A stretch of DNA of 64,000 nucleotides from Filimonas effusa (GCF_004118675.1 NZ_SDHZ01000002.1:992001-1056000), one strand, 5' to 3'. Counted from the stretch's first letter, positions 33,400 through 43,898 are shown. Numbers and translations are program-made. Notes: generated from the sequence alone by a model not told the origin.

Positions 33400-36300
33400 T
33401 TAAAGAGTAACACGTAAGGCGGCACCGTAGTTTCTTGTATTAGGAGCACTCAACAATTCCAGACCGCGGATATTACCCGCACCCTGTGTATTCATCTCCG
33501 GATCTATAGGAGAGTTGGGAGCATAGAAGAACAGGTTACGTCCATAGATGCTCAGCCTTACACTTTTCAACACACCGCTTTTGATAACATCACCAACAAA
33601 TTCATATCCTAAAGACACTTCGCGAACACGGAAGGTAGTAGCATCGAACACTGCAAATTCATTTGAAGTGCTAGCACCTGTGCTGGAACCAAAGCTGCCA
33701 TTCCAATATGTTTGGGAAGGAACCTGGATATTGTTCTGAACATAAGAACCATCGGCCCTTGCTATAACACCGGGAAGTACTTTTGGTAAGTCTCGGTCTA
33801 CAGCAGTTTCTTTCAGAGAACCATTTGCCCGGAGTGTACTAACAGTGAAAGAAACGATATCGCCGCCTTGCTTGTAGTCGAGCAGGAAAGAGAAAGAGAA
33901 ACGTTTGTAGTTGAAAGTGTTGGTTAAACCTGCGCTCCAGTCCCTGTTAGGATTTGCAACGATCTGGTTAGCCAGGTAACCAGCATAGTTACCAGTGGTA
34001 GAGTCGATTAAACGCTCCCCTTTGCTGTTAGTCAGGAATTTAGAGCCTAAGACTACACCAAATGGCTGACCTTCAACGATAGAAGGAATAAGGCCTGAAT
34101 AAACAAATCCACCGATCTGGAAACTTTTTACAGAGTGGTCGGCTATGACATACTGAACTTTGTTTTTGTTCTTAGTGAAGTTGCCGGAAACGTTCCAGGA
34201 GAAATCTTTAGTTTTAACAGGAGTACCTGAAACTGTAAGTTCAATACCCTTGTTAGTCATTCTACCTACGTTAGCAACTTTAGAAGAATAACCTGTAGAG
34301 CCTGCAAGACCTACCGAAACGATCTGGTCTTTACTTAGCTGGCTATAATAGGTGAAGTCGATGTTAAGATTGTTTTTAAACAAACCAAGGTTAAAACCGC
34401 CTTCTTTAGAAGTTGTGAATTCCGGAGTAAGGTTAGGATTCGCAATTACATTGGAAGCACCGAAACCGGCAGTTGTTCCATACGGGAAGTTGAAAGAGGC
34501 TACGTTATTACCAAGTGCATAGGAATAGAAAGTGTTGCTGGTAGAATAAACAGCAGCATCTTTACCCACTCTAGCCCAACCTAAACGCACTTTCGCGAAA
34601 GAAAGGACATCTGATTTGAGACTGGGGATCGCATCGGTAAGCACAAGGCTGGTATTAGCAGCAGGATAGAAATAAGTATTATTTTTCTTAGGCAGTGTAG
34701 AAGAGTTATCTACGCGGCCTGTTAATTCCAGGAAGAGGTAGTTATTATATGCCAGTGATAGCTGACCATAGAAGCCCAACAAGCGCCTGGTAGAACTGTA
34801 TTCGTTAGAGAGGGAAAAATTGGTGGCATTGGTAATGTTATAGTAGCCAGGAACAGTTAAACCATAGCCCACTTCAGAAATTTGCTGGCTTTTCACCTGG
34901 TTGATGTTTTGACCTAAGAGCAGGTTTGCATTCAAACCTTTGGTGAAGATGTCATTTTTCTTTGCAGTAATCATGAGGTCTCCGTTGATCTCATTCCTAT
35001 AGTACATATCTTCCATGACACCACCAGTAGCTGTACCTGCAGCACCGGTGAATACGCTACGAACGATTTGTGTAGAACCTATAGCAGTAACCCTTTTCCT
35101 ACGGGTGGTATAAGCATCCACACCTGCGCGGTAAGAAACGTTCAGCCAGTCGGCAACGTTATATCCAATAGTAAATGAACCGAGGATACGTGCTGTATGG
35201 CTGGTAATAGGGTTCTTATTAAGCGCGTAGTAAGGGTTATCACCACCGCTGATAGTATCTTTCAGACCAGTACTATACGTGTTAGGCAGGAACCAGTTAT
35301 TGTATCCACCAGGCGTAGTATAGTTGTTCTTGTAGTATTCCATATCAATGCTCCTAGGAGTAGAATAAACCCTTGTAGTAGAACCGTAAGATGAGTTAGC
35401 ACCCTGTGTTGCAGAATTCTGAACGGTAGAGAAGTAAGTTGCGCTTCCCTTGACGCTCAGTTTATCGGTAAGCTGGCTGGAAGCGGAGAACTGAATGTTG
35501 GTTCTGTCGAATTTGGTAGTAGGGATAATACCACGGTTATTAGAATTACCAATAGACAAGGTGTAGTTATTCTGTGCATCTCCTGCATTGATGCTGAGGT
35601 TATTTTCTACAACTTTACCTGTTTCAAAGAAATTTAAAATATTATTAGGGTAAGCTTTGTACTCAATAGTTTCACCCGGGTTATATTTTCTTCCGTTTAC
35701 AACAGGGCTAGTGCCGGGAGCAACTATAAGACCATTGGCCAGTGTAGGAGTGCTGCCGAACTTAGGTCCCCAAGAGTTAGTAGAAATAGCAGAGAAGACA
35801 CCATTTGCGCCCTGGCCATATTCGTTCTGTAGTTCGGGGAAACCGTAAATCTTTTGCGCCGTGTAAGAAGAGTTATAAGTAACGCTTACAGCACCTTTTT
35901 TACCAACACCTTTTTTAGTGGTGATAATGATGGCACCGTTAGAAGCTCTTGAACCGTATAACGCAGCAGCAGCGGGGCCTGAGAGCACGTTTACGCTTTC
36001 AACGTTATTAAGGTTAAGATCCATAGCCCTGTTTGCGGACTGATCGGTGTACAAACTAACAGTACCTTGATCGAGATCGTTACTGATAGGAATACCGTCC
36101 ACTACGAATAAAGGTTGGTTACTACCAGAGAAAGTAGTCATACCCCTGAGGATAATGTTAGTAGATGCACCTGCAGAACCACCAGCAGAAGTGATATCGG
36201 CACCCGCTACTTTGCCTTGCAGGGCATTGAGAAGGCTACCGTCACCTTTATCTGCGATTTCATCGCTTTTAATGGTTTGAGTAGCGTAACCCAGGCTGCG

Positions 36301-36639
36301 CTTGCTTTTGGTGATCGCAAGAGCGGTTACAACCACATCGGACAGGTTCTGACCAGTAGCATGTAACGTAACATTGAAATTAGACTGGGTGCCCACTTTT
36401 ACTTCCTGGGAGCCATATCCAACTAAAGAAAGAATAAGTGTAGCACCTTGCGCGGCAGTTACGCGAAAAGTACCCGCGTCATCAGTAGTCACCACTTTTT
36501 TTGTTCCTTTAATAAGCACTGTGACGTTAGGAAGCGGCACAGCTTTCTCATCCGTTACCTTGCCGGTAACTGTGCGTTCCTGTGCCCAGTTTTGGATCAC
36601 AAGCAGGCAAGCACACACAAGTAATAGCAGTTTTCTCAT
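33400..36639 (-). CDS. SusC/RagA-family TonB-linked outer-membrane protein
   Basis: TonB-dependent transporter of 1079 aa. Order: signal peptide (~1-19), carboxypeptidase-like regulatory domain with RTVTGKVTDEKAVPLPNVTV (~20-100), plug domain with VVVTALAITKSKRSLGYATQ, GKVAGADITSAGGSAGAS and the RGMTTF motif, and a 22-strand barrel ending in SAPNTRNYGAALRVTL. There is no FecR/sigma pair nearby, so regulation is not by trans-envelope signalling. It pairs with the SusD gene 10 bp downstream; the cargo is unknown. Confidence 0.96.
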   Translation of the reverse strand: MRKLLLLVCACLLVIQNWAQERTVTGKVTDEKAVPLPNVTVLIKGTKKVVTTDDAGTFRVTAAQGATLILSLVGYGSQEVKVGTQSNFNVTLHATGQNLSDVVVTALAITKSKRSLGYATQTIKSDEIADKGDGSLLNALQGKVAGADITSAGGSAGASTNIILRGMTTFSGSNQPLFVVDGIPISNDLDQGTVSLYTDQSANRAMDLNLNNVESVNVLSGPAAAALYGSRASNGAIIITTKKGVGKKGAVSVTYNSSYTAQKIYGFPELQNEYGQGANGVFSAISTNSWGPKFGSTPTLANGLIVAPGTSPVVNGRKYNPGETIEYKAYPNNILNFFETGKVVENNLSINAGDAQNNYTLSIGNSNNRGIIPTTKFDRTNIQFSASSQLTDKLSVKGSATYFSTVQNSATQGANSSYGSTTRVYSTPRSIDMEYYKNNYTTPGGYNNWFLPNTYSTGLKDTISGGDNPYYALNKNPITSHTARILGSFTIGYNVADWLNVSYRAGVDAYTTRRKRVTAIGSTQIVRSVFTGAAGTATGGVMEDMYYRNEINGDLMITAKKNDIFTKGLNANLLLGQNINQVKSQQISEVGYGLTVPGYYNITNATNFSLSNEYSSTRRLLGFYGQLSLAYNNYLFLELTGRVDNSSTLPKKNNTYFYPAANTSLVLTDAIPSLKSDVLSFAKVRLGWARVGKDAAVYSTSNTFYSYALGNNVASFNFPYGTTAGFGASNVIANPNLTPEFTTSKEGGFNLGLFKNNLNIDFTYYSQLSKDQIVSVGLAGSTGYSSKVANVGRMTNKGIELTVSGTPVKTKDFSWNVSGNFTKNKNKVQYVIADHSVKSFQIGGFVYSGLIPSIVEGQPFGVVLGSKFLTNSKGERLIDSTTGNYAGYLANQIVANPNRDWSAGLTNTFNYKRFSFSFLLDYKQGGDIVSFTVSTLRANGSLKETAVDRDLPKVLPGVIARADGSYVQNNIQVPSQTYWNGSFGSSTGASTSNEFAVFDATTFRVREVSLGYEFVGDVIKSGVLKSVRLSIYGRNLFFYAPNSPIDPEMNTQGAGNIRGLELLSAPNTRNYGAALRVTL

Positions 36640-36848
36640 GTAAACTGGTTTTGATTTAATTAAAAACTTGTAAACAAAAAATACATCTACGTTTAAACGC
36701 AGATAAAAGCTTCAGAACTTAGTCTTTACGCAAAAAAACTTCATCAGCATTTTTGCCGGCCGGACATAGGATCCCAAGCAAAACAGAGATTTATATTAGG
36801 GTTGCTTTTTAGCCGAAATAATGGATAAACCGGAGATTGGATTTTTGT

Positions 36849-36887
36849 CCGGTGGAGGATAAAAGCTATATGGCATATAGCCACCGG
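36849..36887. other. Nested hairpin in the SusC upstream region
   Basis: CCGGTGG (36849-36855) pairs with CCACCGG (36881-36887) around an inner GCTATAT-ggc-ATATAGC (36865-36881). It lies in the 409-bp space between SusC and the MMPL gene; no other feature is evident there apart from AT-rich upstream sequence near 36640-36700. Confidence 0.4.
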
Positions 36888-37048
36888 TGGGGCGCGCACC
36901 TACAGATGCGTACGCAAGATTGTTACTTTTTCTCATGTTTTTATGCAGCTTGTTAAACTTTATAGAATACGTCTTTTTTTAACTTGCCTGGTGCAAGCTA
37001 ATAAAAAGAACAATAAATGCGAATATTAATCTTAAGTTAAATCAAAAT

Positions 37049-39382
37049 TTAATGTTGTTTCTTTCGAAAAAGCCAAATTAAAACTGGTAATAATATTAAG
37101 TTAGTGAGTGTTCCTGTAACTAAAGTGAGGGACGTTAACCAACCAAGCGCTTTGGTTCCACCGAAATCGCTTATGCAGAAAATAATGAATCCGGCGATGA
37201 GAACCAACGAGGTATATATGATACTTACGCCCGTATGGTGAATTGTTTGTATAAGCGTAGGTTTGACTTCGCCATTATAAATTGGGAGTTCCTGTTTATA
37301 ATTGACTAGAAACCGTATCGTGACATCGATGGCTATACCCAGGGCCACACTAAAGACAAGTACGGTAGAAGGTTTTAGAGTTACCCCTGTCCAACCCATT
37401 ACGCCGGCGGTAACCAGCAACGGAATGATGTTCGGAATTAACGAACAGAGGAGTATGCGGAAGGAACGGAACAGGTATAACATACATAAGGCGATGAGGC
37501 CAAATGCCCATAAGATACTGTCGCGTAAGCCATTTATGATGAAGATGGAGCCTTCGAGAAAGGTTACGCTGCTGCCTGTGAAGGTTACATGATATTTTGC
37601 GGTATCGAAAGTCTGGTCGGCCACCTTGCGGAAATCGGACAGGAGCACCGGCAGTTTCCGGCTTCCGATATCTTTCATGTTCACGCTAATGCGGGCCACC
37701 TGTTTATTAGAGTCGATAAATGTGGATAACAGTTTATCGATGCCGCCGGATTTGGGTTTTACGCCGGAGGAATCTTTGGAGCCGTTGCCCTTGAGGTATT
37801 GGGACATTACGGGGATATCGAACTCGGTAGGAACGGCATAATAGGAGCTGTCGCCATCGTAAAACGCCTGGCGGGCAAATTTCAATCCTTCGACGAGCGA
37901 AAGCGGCCTGGCGGTTTCGGGCCTCATGGCTATGTAGTGAGAGAAGGAGTCGATCTTCTCAAGCGTTTGCAAGCCACGCAAGAGGCCGTTTTTCTTTTTG
38001 GTATCTACCAGGATCTCCATTGGCATTACGCCGTTGAAGTTTGATTCGAACCATTTCAGGTCTTTATATATAACATCTTTTTTTGGAAGATCGTCGACGA
38101 TGAAGCCTTCGCTTTTCAATTGGAAGATGCCTGTGATCGCAAAAATGGTAACCACTGCGGTTACACCGTATACCCAGCTGCTATGTTTGAATGTCCATTT
38201 TTCAATTTTCACCAGCAGGGCTTCGAGTGTTTTATTTGTGAGGTAACGCATTTCACGGGCTTTAGGCACGGGCAGGTAACTAAGTACGGAAGGAATAAAT
38301 AAGAGTGTGATGAAAAACAGCACCATGATATTGATGCCTGCCACGGCTCCGAATTCTTTCAGGAGATCGCTTTTGGTAAGTGCGAACACGCCGAGGCCTA
38401 TTGCTGCTGCGATATTACAGAACAGGGTTACGATCCCCATTTTACCTACCATGTTCACCAGCGCCAGTTTTTTGTCGTTGGTTTCTTTAAAGGAGGTATG
38501 GTATTTATTGAGGAAGTAGATACAGTTGGGGACGCCTATCACCACTACCAATGGCGGGATGAGGGTTGTTAACAGGGTGATTTTATAACCGAAGAGCACC
38601 ATGGTGCCAACGCTAAAGATCACTCCCATTCCTACCACCAGCAGGCTCATGAACATGGCGCTTATGGAGCGGAAGAACATTAATAATGTAATGGCGGACA
38701 ATACGAGTGAGCCAATGAGGAACCACTGCAGTTCTTTCTGGATCTTATTGGCAACGGAGGTGCGGATGAAAGGCAAGCCGCTCACGTGTACCTGCAGTTG
38801 TGTTTCCTTTTCAAAAGCATGAACCGGGGCCATAATGTCGTTAATGAGGCGGGTTCTTGATTTGCTGTTGGCTGTATCTTTATTCACCGTAACGGCAAAC
38901 AGGTAAACTTTAGATTCCGGGTTGTATAAGATGCCGTTGTAAAAGGGCATTCCTTCGAAAATGGCGCGGCTGCTGTCAAGTGACGCCTGGGAGCTTGCGG
39001 GTGTTTCGAATATTTTTCGTGGTACCAGTTTCTCGCTGCTGTCTTTGGCCAGCTGGATGGCTTCGGGTGCATCGAGGATAGCCTCTACCCCTTTTACCTT
39101 GCGCAGTTCCTGGTGCATTTTAACTGCTGCGTTAAATACGGGAACCGTAAAGAAGTCTTTCGTTTCTACTCCCAAGACCACTGTGCTGCCATCGGTACCG
39201 AACTTTTTCAGGAAAGCCTGGTAGTCCTGGTACTTCGCATTGTCGACGGGTATCGCCCGGGTAAATTCGTAGCTGATCTCCACTTTAGAAGCGTGGTAGG
39301 CCATGAAGGCTGTTGCAAGCAAGAGGAAGATTAATAAAGGTAATCTGAAACGAAGTATGAACTGTCCTAAACGATACCACAT
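37049..39382 (-). CDS. RND/MMPL-family membrane transporter
   Basis: 777 aa with 12 predicted helices: TM1 (~10-30), a large periplasmic loop (~30-210) carrying VVLGVETKDFF, a helix bundle (~215-370) with VGMGVIFSVGTMVLFGYKIT and a conserved FSxG-type turn, a second periplasmic loop (~420-600) and a second helix bundle (GVALGIAIDVTIRFLVNYKQELP). Charged residues in the helices (D and K) provide the proton relay. Bacteroidota members of this group export lipids or hydrophobic compounds, but the substrate here is unknown. A 99-bp spacer with a terminator separates it from the next gene upstream. Confidence 0.9.
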   Translation of the reverse strand: MWYRLGQFILRFRLPLLIFLLLATAFMAYHASKVEISYEFTRAIPVDNAKYQDYQAFLKKFGTDGSTVVLGVETKDFFTVPVFNAAVKMHQELRKVKGVEAILDAPEAIQLAKDSSEKLVPRKIFETPASSQASLDSSRAIFEGMPFYNGILYNPESKVYLFAVTVNKDTANSKSRTRLINDIMAPVHAFEKETQLQVHVSGLPFIRTSVANKIQKELQWFLIGSLVLSAITLLMFFRSISAMFMSLLVVGMGVIFSVGTMVLFGYKITLLTTLIPPLVVVIGVPNCIYFLNKYHTSFKETNDKKLALVNMVGKMGIVTLFCNIAAAIGLGVFALTKSDLLKEFGAVAGINIMVLFFITLLFIPSVLSYLPVPKAREMRYLTNKTLEALLVKIEKWTFKHSSWVYGVTAVVTIFAITGIFQLKSEGFIVDDLPKKDVIYKDLKWFESNFNGVMPMEILVDTKKKNGLLRGLQTLEKIDSFSHYIAMRPETARPLSLVEGLKFARQAFYDGDSSYYAVPTEFDIPVMSQYLKGNGSKDSSGVKPKSGGIDKLLSTFIDSNKQVARISVNMKDIGSRKLPVLLSDFRKVADQTFDTAKYHVTFTGSSVTFLEGSIFIINGLRDSILWAFGLIALCMLYLFRSFRILLCSLIPNIIPLLVTAGVMGWTGVTLKPSTVLVFSVALGIAIDVTIRFLVNYKQELPIYNGEVKPTLIQTIHHTGVSIIYTSLVLIAGFIIFCISDFGGTKALGWLTSLTLVTGTLTNLILLPVLIWLFRKKQH

Positions 39383-39431
39383 ATGCTACTTGGTCAAAGA
39401 GGTAAATAATGGTGCAAAGAAAGGCAAAAAA

Positions 39432-39457
39432 AGAGCCCCACAAAAATGTAGGGCTCT
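39432..39457 (-). terminator. Terminator of the TolB-like gene
   Basis: On the minus strand AGAGCCCTAC-loop-GTGGGGCTCT followed by seven T (39425-39431). Confidence 0.8.
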
Positions 39458-39481
39458 AATGCTATTACTGTTTTTGTTAAT

Positions 39482-42400
39482 TTAAAAGTCAAGTCCGAGT
39501 GCAAAATAGTACACAGGGTTCTTAAACAGGGTGCCCATGGGGTATCCCAGGTCGAATTTCAGGAAGTACCCGAGCACTGTAGTTCTGGCGCCGAAGCCGT
39601 AACCGCCGGCAAACGGGCCAATACCCCCGGCACGCAGTTTTACGGTAAGCGGGTTACCTTCTTCAGGCACTTGTCCTAATTGGGGGTCGTCGCGCATGGT
39701 GACGAAGTACGAGGTTGGGCGTTCGATATTCTTGAAACCTCCCGCCCAGGCGGTACCCAGGTCGAAGAACTGCACCAGCTGGAAGTTGCGGATGAATGCG
39801 CTATTGATAGGTTTACTGAATAAAGTGCTAAAGACAGGCAGGCGCAGTTCACTGTTCATTACGACAGCATTATTACCATTGGCAATGTTTTGTTTAAAGC
39901 CACGCATGTTCACTGCCAGCGACTGGTAAACGTAGTTCTGGTCTGCGGCAGGTGCGGGATACTGGTTGTATTTGGGTCCGAGCCAGCCGTCGACACCACC
40001 CAGGTAATAAATGATCTTCTGGTTGCCAAAAGAGAAGTCGCCTGCTGCACGCACCGCCCAGATGAAGTTGCGGTAGATCTTGAGGTAGTGGCGCGCATCG
40101 AAACCCACGTTGAAGACATTGGTACCTGTTTCGGGTGTGGACTTACTGATAGATTTATAAAAATCGCCATAGACCTTGTAACGGAGACCGTTCCAGATGT
40201 TCTGTGCAGGGTTGATGGTATTATCGTAAACGAATTCGAGGTGGCTTACCAGGGTTTTGGCAACGGTATCGGGGATTGCCAATCCTTCCTGTACGGGCTG
40301 GCCGTCGAAGATGCTGAAAGGCCTGATGGCCAGGCGGTCGGTACGGTAGCCGACATTGGCCCTTATGCTTCTTACCTCATCCAGCGGATAGGAAAGGTTC
40401 ACCTGGTAGAGGTTGGTAAACAACTTATTCTTAAAGAAATTAAGACCTGCGGAAGATCCTTTGTACATACCATAATAGTCTTCGGTTGTACTGCGGAAAT
40501 AGGTAAGTCCCCAGTCGAGGCGTCTTCTCAGGTTTTCGAAGGTCATGAACACGTCTTTGTCGGACAGGTTGTTACCGAAGCGGAAGCCGCCGGCGATCTT
40601 AATATCTTCCATGAGATCGCTTACGCCTACGCGGAGTGACCAGTTAAAGTCGGAGCCGTTGTTGAGCTGAACGGGTAATGCGCCGCCCTGGTAAGGCTGG
40701 AAGCGGTTGATAAGGATATTATTAGAGATACCGGCCAATACGTAGTCGGAGCTGAACTTATACTTATAGTTGAACAAACCTGCTTTTTGCAAGACCGATT
40801 CCTTCATGGTTGCCACGGGCGTTGATTTAGCCACTGGCGCTGCGGGCGTGGTTACGCCGCCTGCCGGTGGTGTAACCGGGCGTGCGGGGCGTTCTTCTTC
40901 GAATTCGTTCTGGAAGACGTTGTTTTTAGGATCGGTTGCGGGTCTTGGCGTAGGCTGGATGATAGTACGTTCTTCGCTCACCCTGTCTTCCTGCATCCTT
41001 TTTTTCATATAATCTGTTGGGCGGGCAGTAACATTCCGTTTCCGCAGTGTTGCCGAGTCGACACGTAATTTATACAGGAATTTGAGGTCGCCTTCCCGTC
41101 GTACTTCGCTCACCTGTCCGTTGTTGCCGGCTATGCGGGTTTCGAGCAGGTTGCTCTGGTAGTTGGTGATGGGGAAAGTATAGGTAGAGTCTTTGAACAC
41201 CTGGAAATAGCTAATGCTATCGGGTTCGGACTTCTGCCATGCGTTAAGTGTTGAGTCGATTTCCTTGTTGCTTGGGTTGCGGAGGATCTCGTCGCCTATC
41301 TGGTAGAGCGTATCGAGTCCGTCTCTTGCGGTAGAGAAGAATCCTGCCCAGCGGTTTTTGATACCATTTTCGTCACTTACGAATGTAAAGTGGTTGGTAT
41401 TATACTGCATGGGGAAACGTGCGTCGCCGAACTTCATATTTGTGAGGCGGGTAATTTGTTTAAACTCGCTCTGGTTGTTGATGTCGACGAGGAAGATATT
41501 AAACTTATTCCTGCTGGGCAGGACGGTATCGGAGCTGGTGTAATCGCCCAGTGGCCTGTTTGAAGCGAAGATGATACCTGAGCGGTTAGGGAACGAAACG
41601 AATGTAGGATCGAGATCGTCGTAGATATCGTTGGTGATTTGTTTCACCCTTTCGTTATCGATGCGGTAGGAGAAGATATCGCTATGGCCGTTTTTAACGG
41701 CGCTGAGGAGCAGGGTATTGGCGTCGAGCATAAAACCTGCGTCGAGGATCTGTTCAAAGCCTTTGATCTCCTGTTTAAAGCGTTTGATACGGGCTACCGC
41801 GTCGTAAACGAACATATATGTTTTGCCTTCGCGCCAGTAAATTACGAGCAGGCGGGATCCTTTACCATCCCATGCGAGGATGGGGTAATTGGGATTGATG
41901 TCGCCGGCATAGGTTTTAACGCCGTAGCCGAGCAGGATATGTTCATCGTAGTTACCATCGACGAACTTCACGCTGTAATGTCCTTTTTTGAACTGGACCA
42001 CTGCGTAGGAGTTATTGCGCGGGTTGGGATTAGGCTGAAATTTGTACACATCTTTTTTTGCTACATCTTCCACTATTCCCAGCCGTCCTCTTGGGGCATT
42101 GCGGCGCTGTTTGAGGTCTTTGATGTATTTATCTTCCTCATATGTCATGAAGTCTTTCAGGACTTCCTTGAATTTCTTTTTCGCGATGCGCTGGGAAGCT
42201 GTGTTGAGGTTTTTATACAAGCGGGCGAGGTAGAGGAAGTAGGTTACGTTCTCTTTTTTATATCGCTCGGAGATATAATACCAGAATGAGTGGCCTGCCA
42301 CTAAAGGTTTGTCGAATGCGAACTGGTAGAAGTTCTTGTATTTGGAGCTGAGCATGATATCTCTCAGCTGGTCGTCTTTTTCGGCGTTCCAGGGTTCGGC

Positions 42401-42952
42401 GATATAGGAAACGTAGCCGTCTGTAAGCCATTTAGGGAGATCGAGGAGTGCCTGGTTGCTGGCGATTTCGCCGATATCGTCGCCAAAGAGGATATTATCG
42501 ACGAGGATTCTGGCGATGCCTTCGCGGACCTGGCGGCGGAAGTTATTGTGGTTACCATCGTAGTAGAGGATGACCTTATTGTTCACGAGTTTGGTGAGCC
42601 CCCCGGCGTTCTGGACGTCCAGTTCACCGCCGATATTACTGGTTTTGTAATCGTCGTAGGTGTTGTAGATAATGAGGTTTGCCCTTCGTTGCAGGGAATA
42701 TTCCACTGCGTCTTCAATGGAAGCCAGTTCATCTTCAGCTACCTGGGCAGCAAATTTGCCCAGTTCCAGGCCGCCCTGGTTAAAGTAGGTGTTGAAATTT
42801 GGGGTCTGGTAAAACTTCCAGTTGTATTTTTTGTACTGCAGCTTGTTCTTACCAAATGTAACAGAGTTTACCTGCGCTACAGTAAGGAATGGAAGCAAGG
42901 CCGTTGTAACTAATAAAATCCAAAAACAACTCCTGAAGCATTTAACTTGCAT
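39482..42952 (-). CDS. Large TolB-like/beta-barrel outer-membrane protein
   Basis: 1156 aa. Signal peptide (MQVKCFRSCFWILLVTTALL), an N-terminal peptidase-MA-like region (GQ..., WLTDGYVSYIAEPWN, HSFWYYISERYKK; the zinc HExxH motif is not evident), TolB/WD40-like beta-propeller repeats (~280-560: DLDPTFVSFPNRSGIIFASN), a Pro/Thr-rich linker (~670-710), and a C-terminal surface-antigen-type beta-barrel ending in VYYFALGLDF. Bacteroidota annotate such proteins as translocation protein TolB, but this is not the TolB of the Tol-Pal system. Function in outer-membrane biogenesis is plausible only. Confidence 0.82.
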   Translation of the reverse strand: MQVKCFRSCFWILLVTTALLPFLTVAQVNSVTFGKNKLQYKKYNWKFYQTPNFNTYFNQGGLELGKFAAQVAEDELASIEDAVEYSLQRRANLIIYNTYDDYKTSNIGGELDVQNAGGLTKLVNNKVILYYDGNHNNFRRQVREGIARILVDNILFGDDIGEIASNQALLDLPKWLTDGYVSYIAEPWNAEKDDQLRDIMLSSKYKNFYQFAFDKPLVAGHSFWYYISERYKKENVTYFLYLARLYKNLNTASQRIAKKKFKEVLKDFMTYEEDKYIKDLKQRRNAPRGRLGIVEDVAKKDVYKFQPNPNPRNNSYAVVQFKKGHYSVKFVDGNYDEHILLGYGVKTYAGDINPNYPILAWDGKGSRLLVIYWREGKTYMFVYDAVARIKRFKQEIKGFEQILDAGFMLDANTLLLSAVKNGHSDIFSYRIDNERVKQITNDIYDDLDPTFVSFPNRSGIIFASNRPLGDYTSSDTVLPSRNKFNIFLVDINNQSEFKQITRLTNMKFGDARFPMQYNTNHFTFVSDENGIKNRWAGFFSTARDGLDTLYQIGDEILRNPSNKEIDSTLNAWQKSEPDSISYFQVFKDSTYTFPITNYQSNLLETRIAGNNGQVSEVRREGDLKFLYKLRVDSATLRKRNVTARPTDYMKKRMQEDRVSEERTIIQPTPRPATDPKNNVFQNEFEEERPARPVTPPAGGVTTPAAPVAKSTPVATMKESVLQKAGLFNYKYKFSSDYVLAGISNNILINRFQPYQGGALPVQLNNGSDFNWSLRVGVSDLMEDIKIAGGFRFGNNLSDKDVFMTFENLRRRLDWGLTYFRSTTEDYYGMYKGSSAGLNFFKNKLFTNLYQVNLSYPLDEVRSIRANVGYRTDRLAIRPFSIFDGQPVQEGLAIPDTVAKTLVSHLEFVYDNTINPAQNIWNGLRYKVYGDFYKSISKSTPETGTNVFNVGFDARHYLKIYRNFIWAVRAAGDFSFGNQKIIYYLGGVDGWLGPKYNQYPAPAADQNYVYQSLAVNMRGFKQNIANGNNAVVMNSELRLPVFSTLFSKPINSAFIRNFQLVQFFDLGTAWAGGFKNIERPTSYFVTMRDDPQLGQVPEEGNPLTVKLRAGGIGPFAGGYGFGARTTVLGYFLKFDLGYPMGTLFKNPVYYFALGLDF

Positions 42953-43016
42953 ATCCGATCTTTAGATTTTTAAAATTAGCATAATTACTTGTAAAAGGCC
43001 TTGTAAAAATACGGTT

Positions 43017-43652
43017 ATGATTAAGGTTGACGCATTTACATTAAACCCCTTCCAGGAAAATACGTACGTATTATCGAACGAAAAAGGTGAAGCCCTTATT
43101 ATAGATCCCGGATGTTACTTTTCCGCTGAACAGGATACAATAAAAAGTTTTATAGACGAATCGGGCTTACGTCCGGTTCAACTGCTTAACACCCATTGCC
43201 ACCTGGACCATGTGTTTGGCAACAAGTGGGCAGCAGCCACCTGGAACCTGGAATTGTATATTCATCCCGAAGAGGAAAAGATGCTGAAGATGGCCCCGGA
43301 ATCGGGCGCCAGGTACGGTTTGACCTTCGACAATTACGTTGGTCCGGTGCATTTTATAGCGCCTGGCCAGGAAATAGTGTTGGGTGACGACAGGCTGGAA
43401 ATACTGCTGGCACCCGGTCACTCTCCGGGCAGTCTTTGTTTTTACAGCCGTGAACAAGGCTTTCTCATTGGCGGTGATGTTCTTTTTCATGAAAGTATCG
43501 GGCGCAGTGATCTTCCTTTCGGTAATCATGAGCAGCTCATCAACAGCATTACGACGCAGCTTTGGCCGCTACCTGATGAAACGGTAGTATATCCCGGGCA
43601 CGGGCCTTCTACTACCATAGGTCATGAAAAGAAGCATAACCCGTTTTTGTAA
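43017..43652 (+). CDS. MBL-fold metallo-hydrolase (glyoxalase II-like)
   Basis: 211 aa. The zinc site THCHLDHVFGN supplies H60, H62, D64 and H65, with further ligands at LLAPGHSPGSLCFYS and YPGHGPSTTIGHEK. The fold and the short length match cytoplasmic hydroxyacylglutathione-hydrolase-like proteins found across Bacteroidota; the substrate is not known and glutathione is unlikely in this phylum. Convergent with the 44041 gene. Confidence 0.9.
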   Translation: MIKVDAFTLNPFQENTYVLSNEKGEALIIDPGCYFSAEQDTIKSFIDESGLRPVQLLNTHCHLDHVFGNKWAAATWNLELYIHPEEEKMLKMAPESGARYGLTFDNYVGPVHFIAPGQEIVLGDDRLEILLAPGHSPGSLCFYSREQGFLIGGDVLFHESIGRSDLPFGNHEQLINSITTQLWPLPDETVVYPGHGPSTTIGHEKKHNPFL

Positions 43653-43780
43653 AATTTGTTCTTACAGCCGAAAATGAGGCTGACAGGGCGTGGCTAAGCC
43701 AGCTGGTAATTTGAGGGCGGTGCCGGGGGCGAAAGGCAGCAAGTATGATTTGAGGGCAGTGCAGGGTGCCGGAGGGCGTC

Positions 43781-43835
43781 AAGTGCGATGTAAGAGCGAT
43801 GCAAGTGCGATGTAAGTGCGATGTAAGTGCGATGT
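43781..43835. repeat. 11-bp tandem repeat, five units
   Basis: AAGTGCGATGT x5 (second unit AAGAGCGATGC), one DNA helical turn each, in the space between convergent genes. Just before it (43700-43780) are two degenerate ~45-bp copies of a TTTGAGGGC-GTGC-GG-GGG stretch. Confidence 0.85.
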
Positions 43836-43898
43836 ACCTTCGATTATGGTATACTTATCATATATACAAGTTTACTGAAATAAGAAGAGGTGGCTCAT

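Noticed and set aside
39890-40639. Plus-strand 249-aa ORF over the TolB-like gene
   Set aside because: Antisense to a coherent 1156-residue protein; its residues show no domain or start context.
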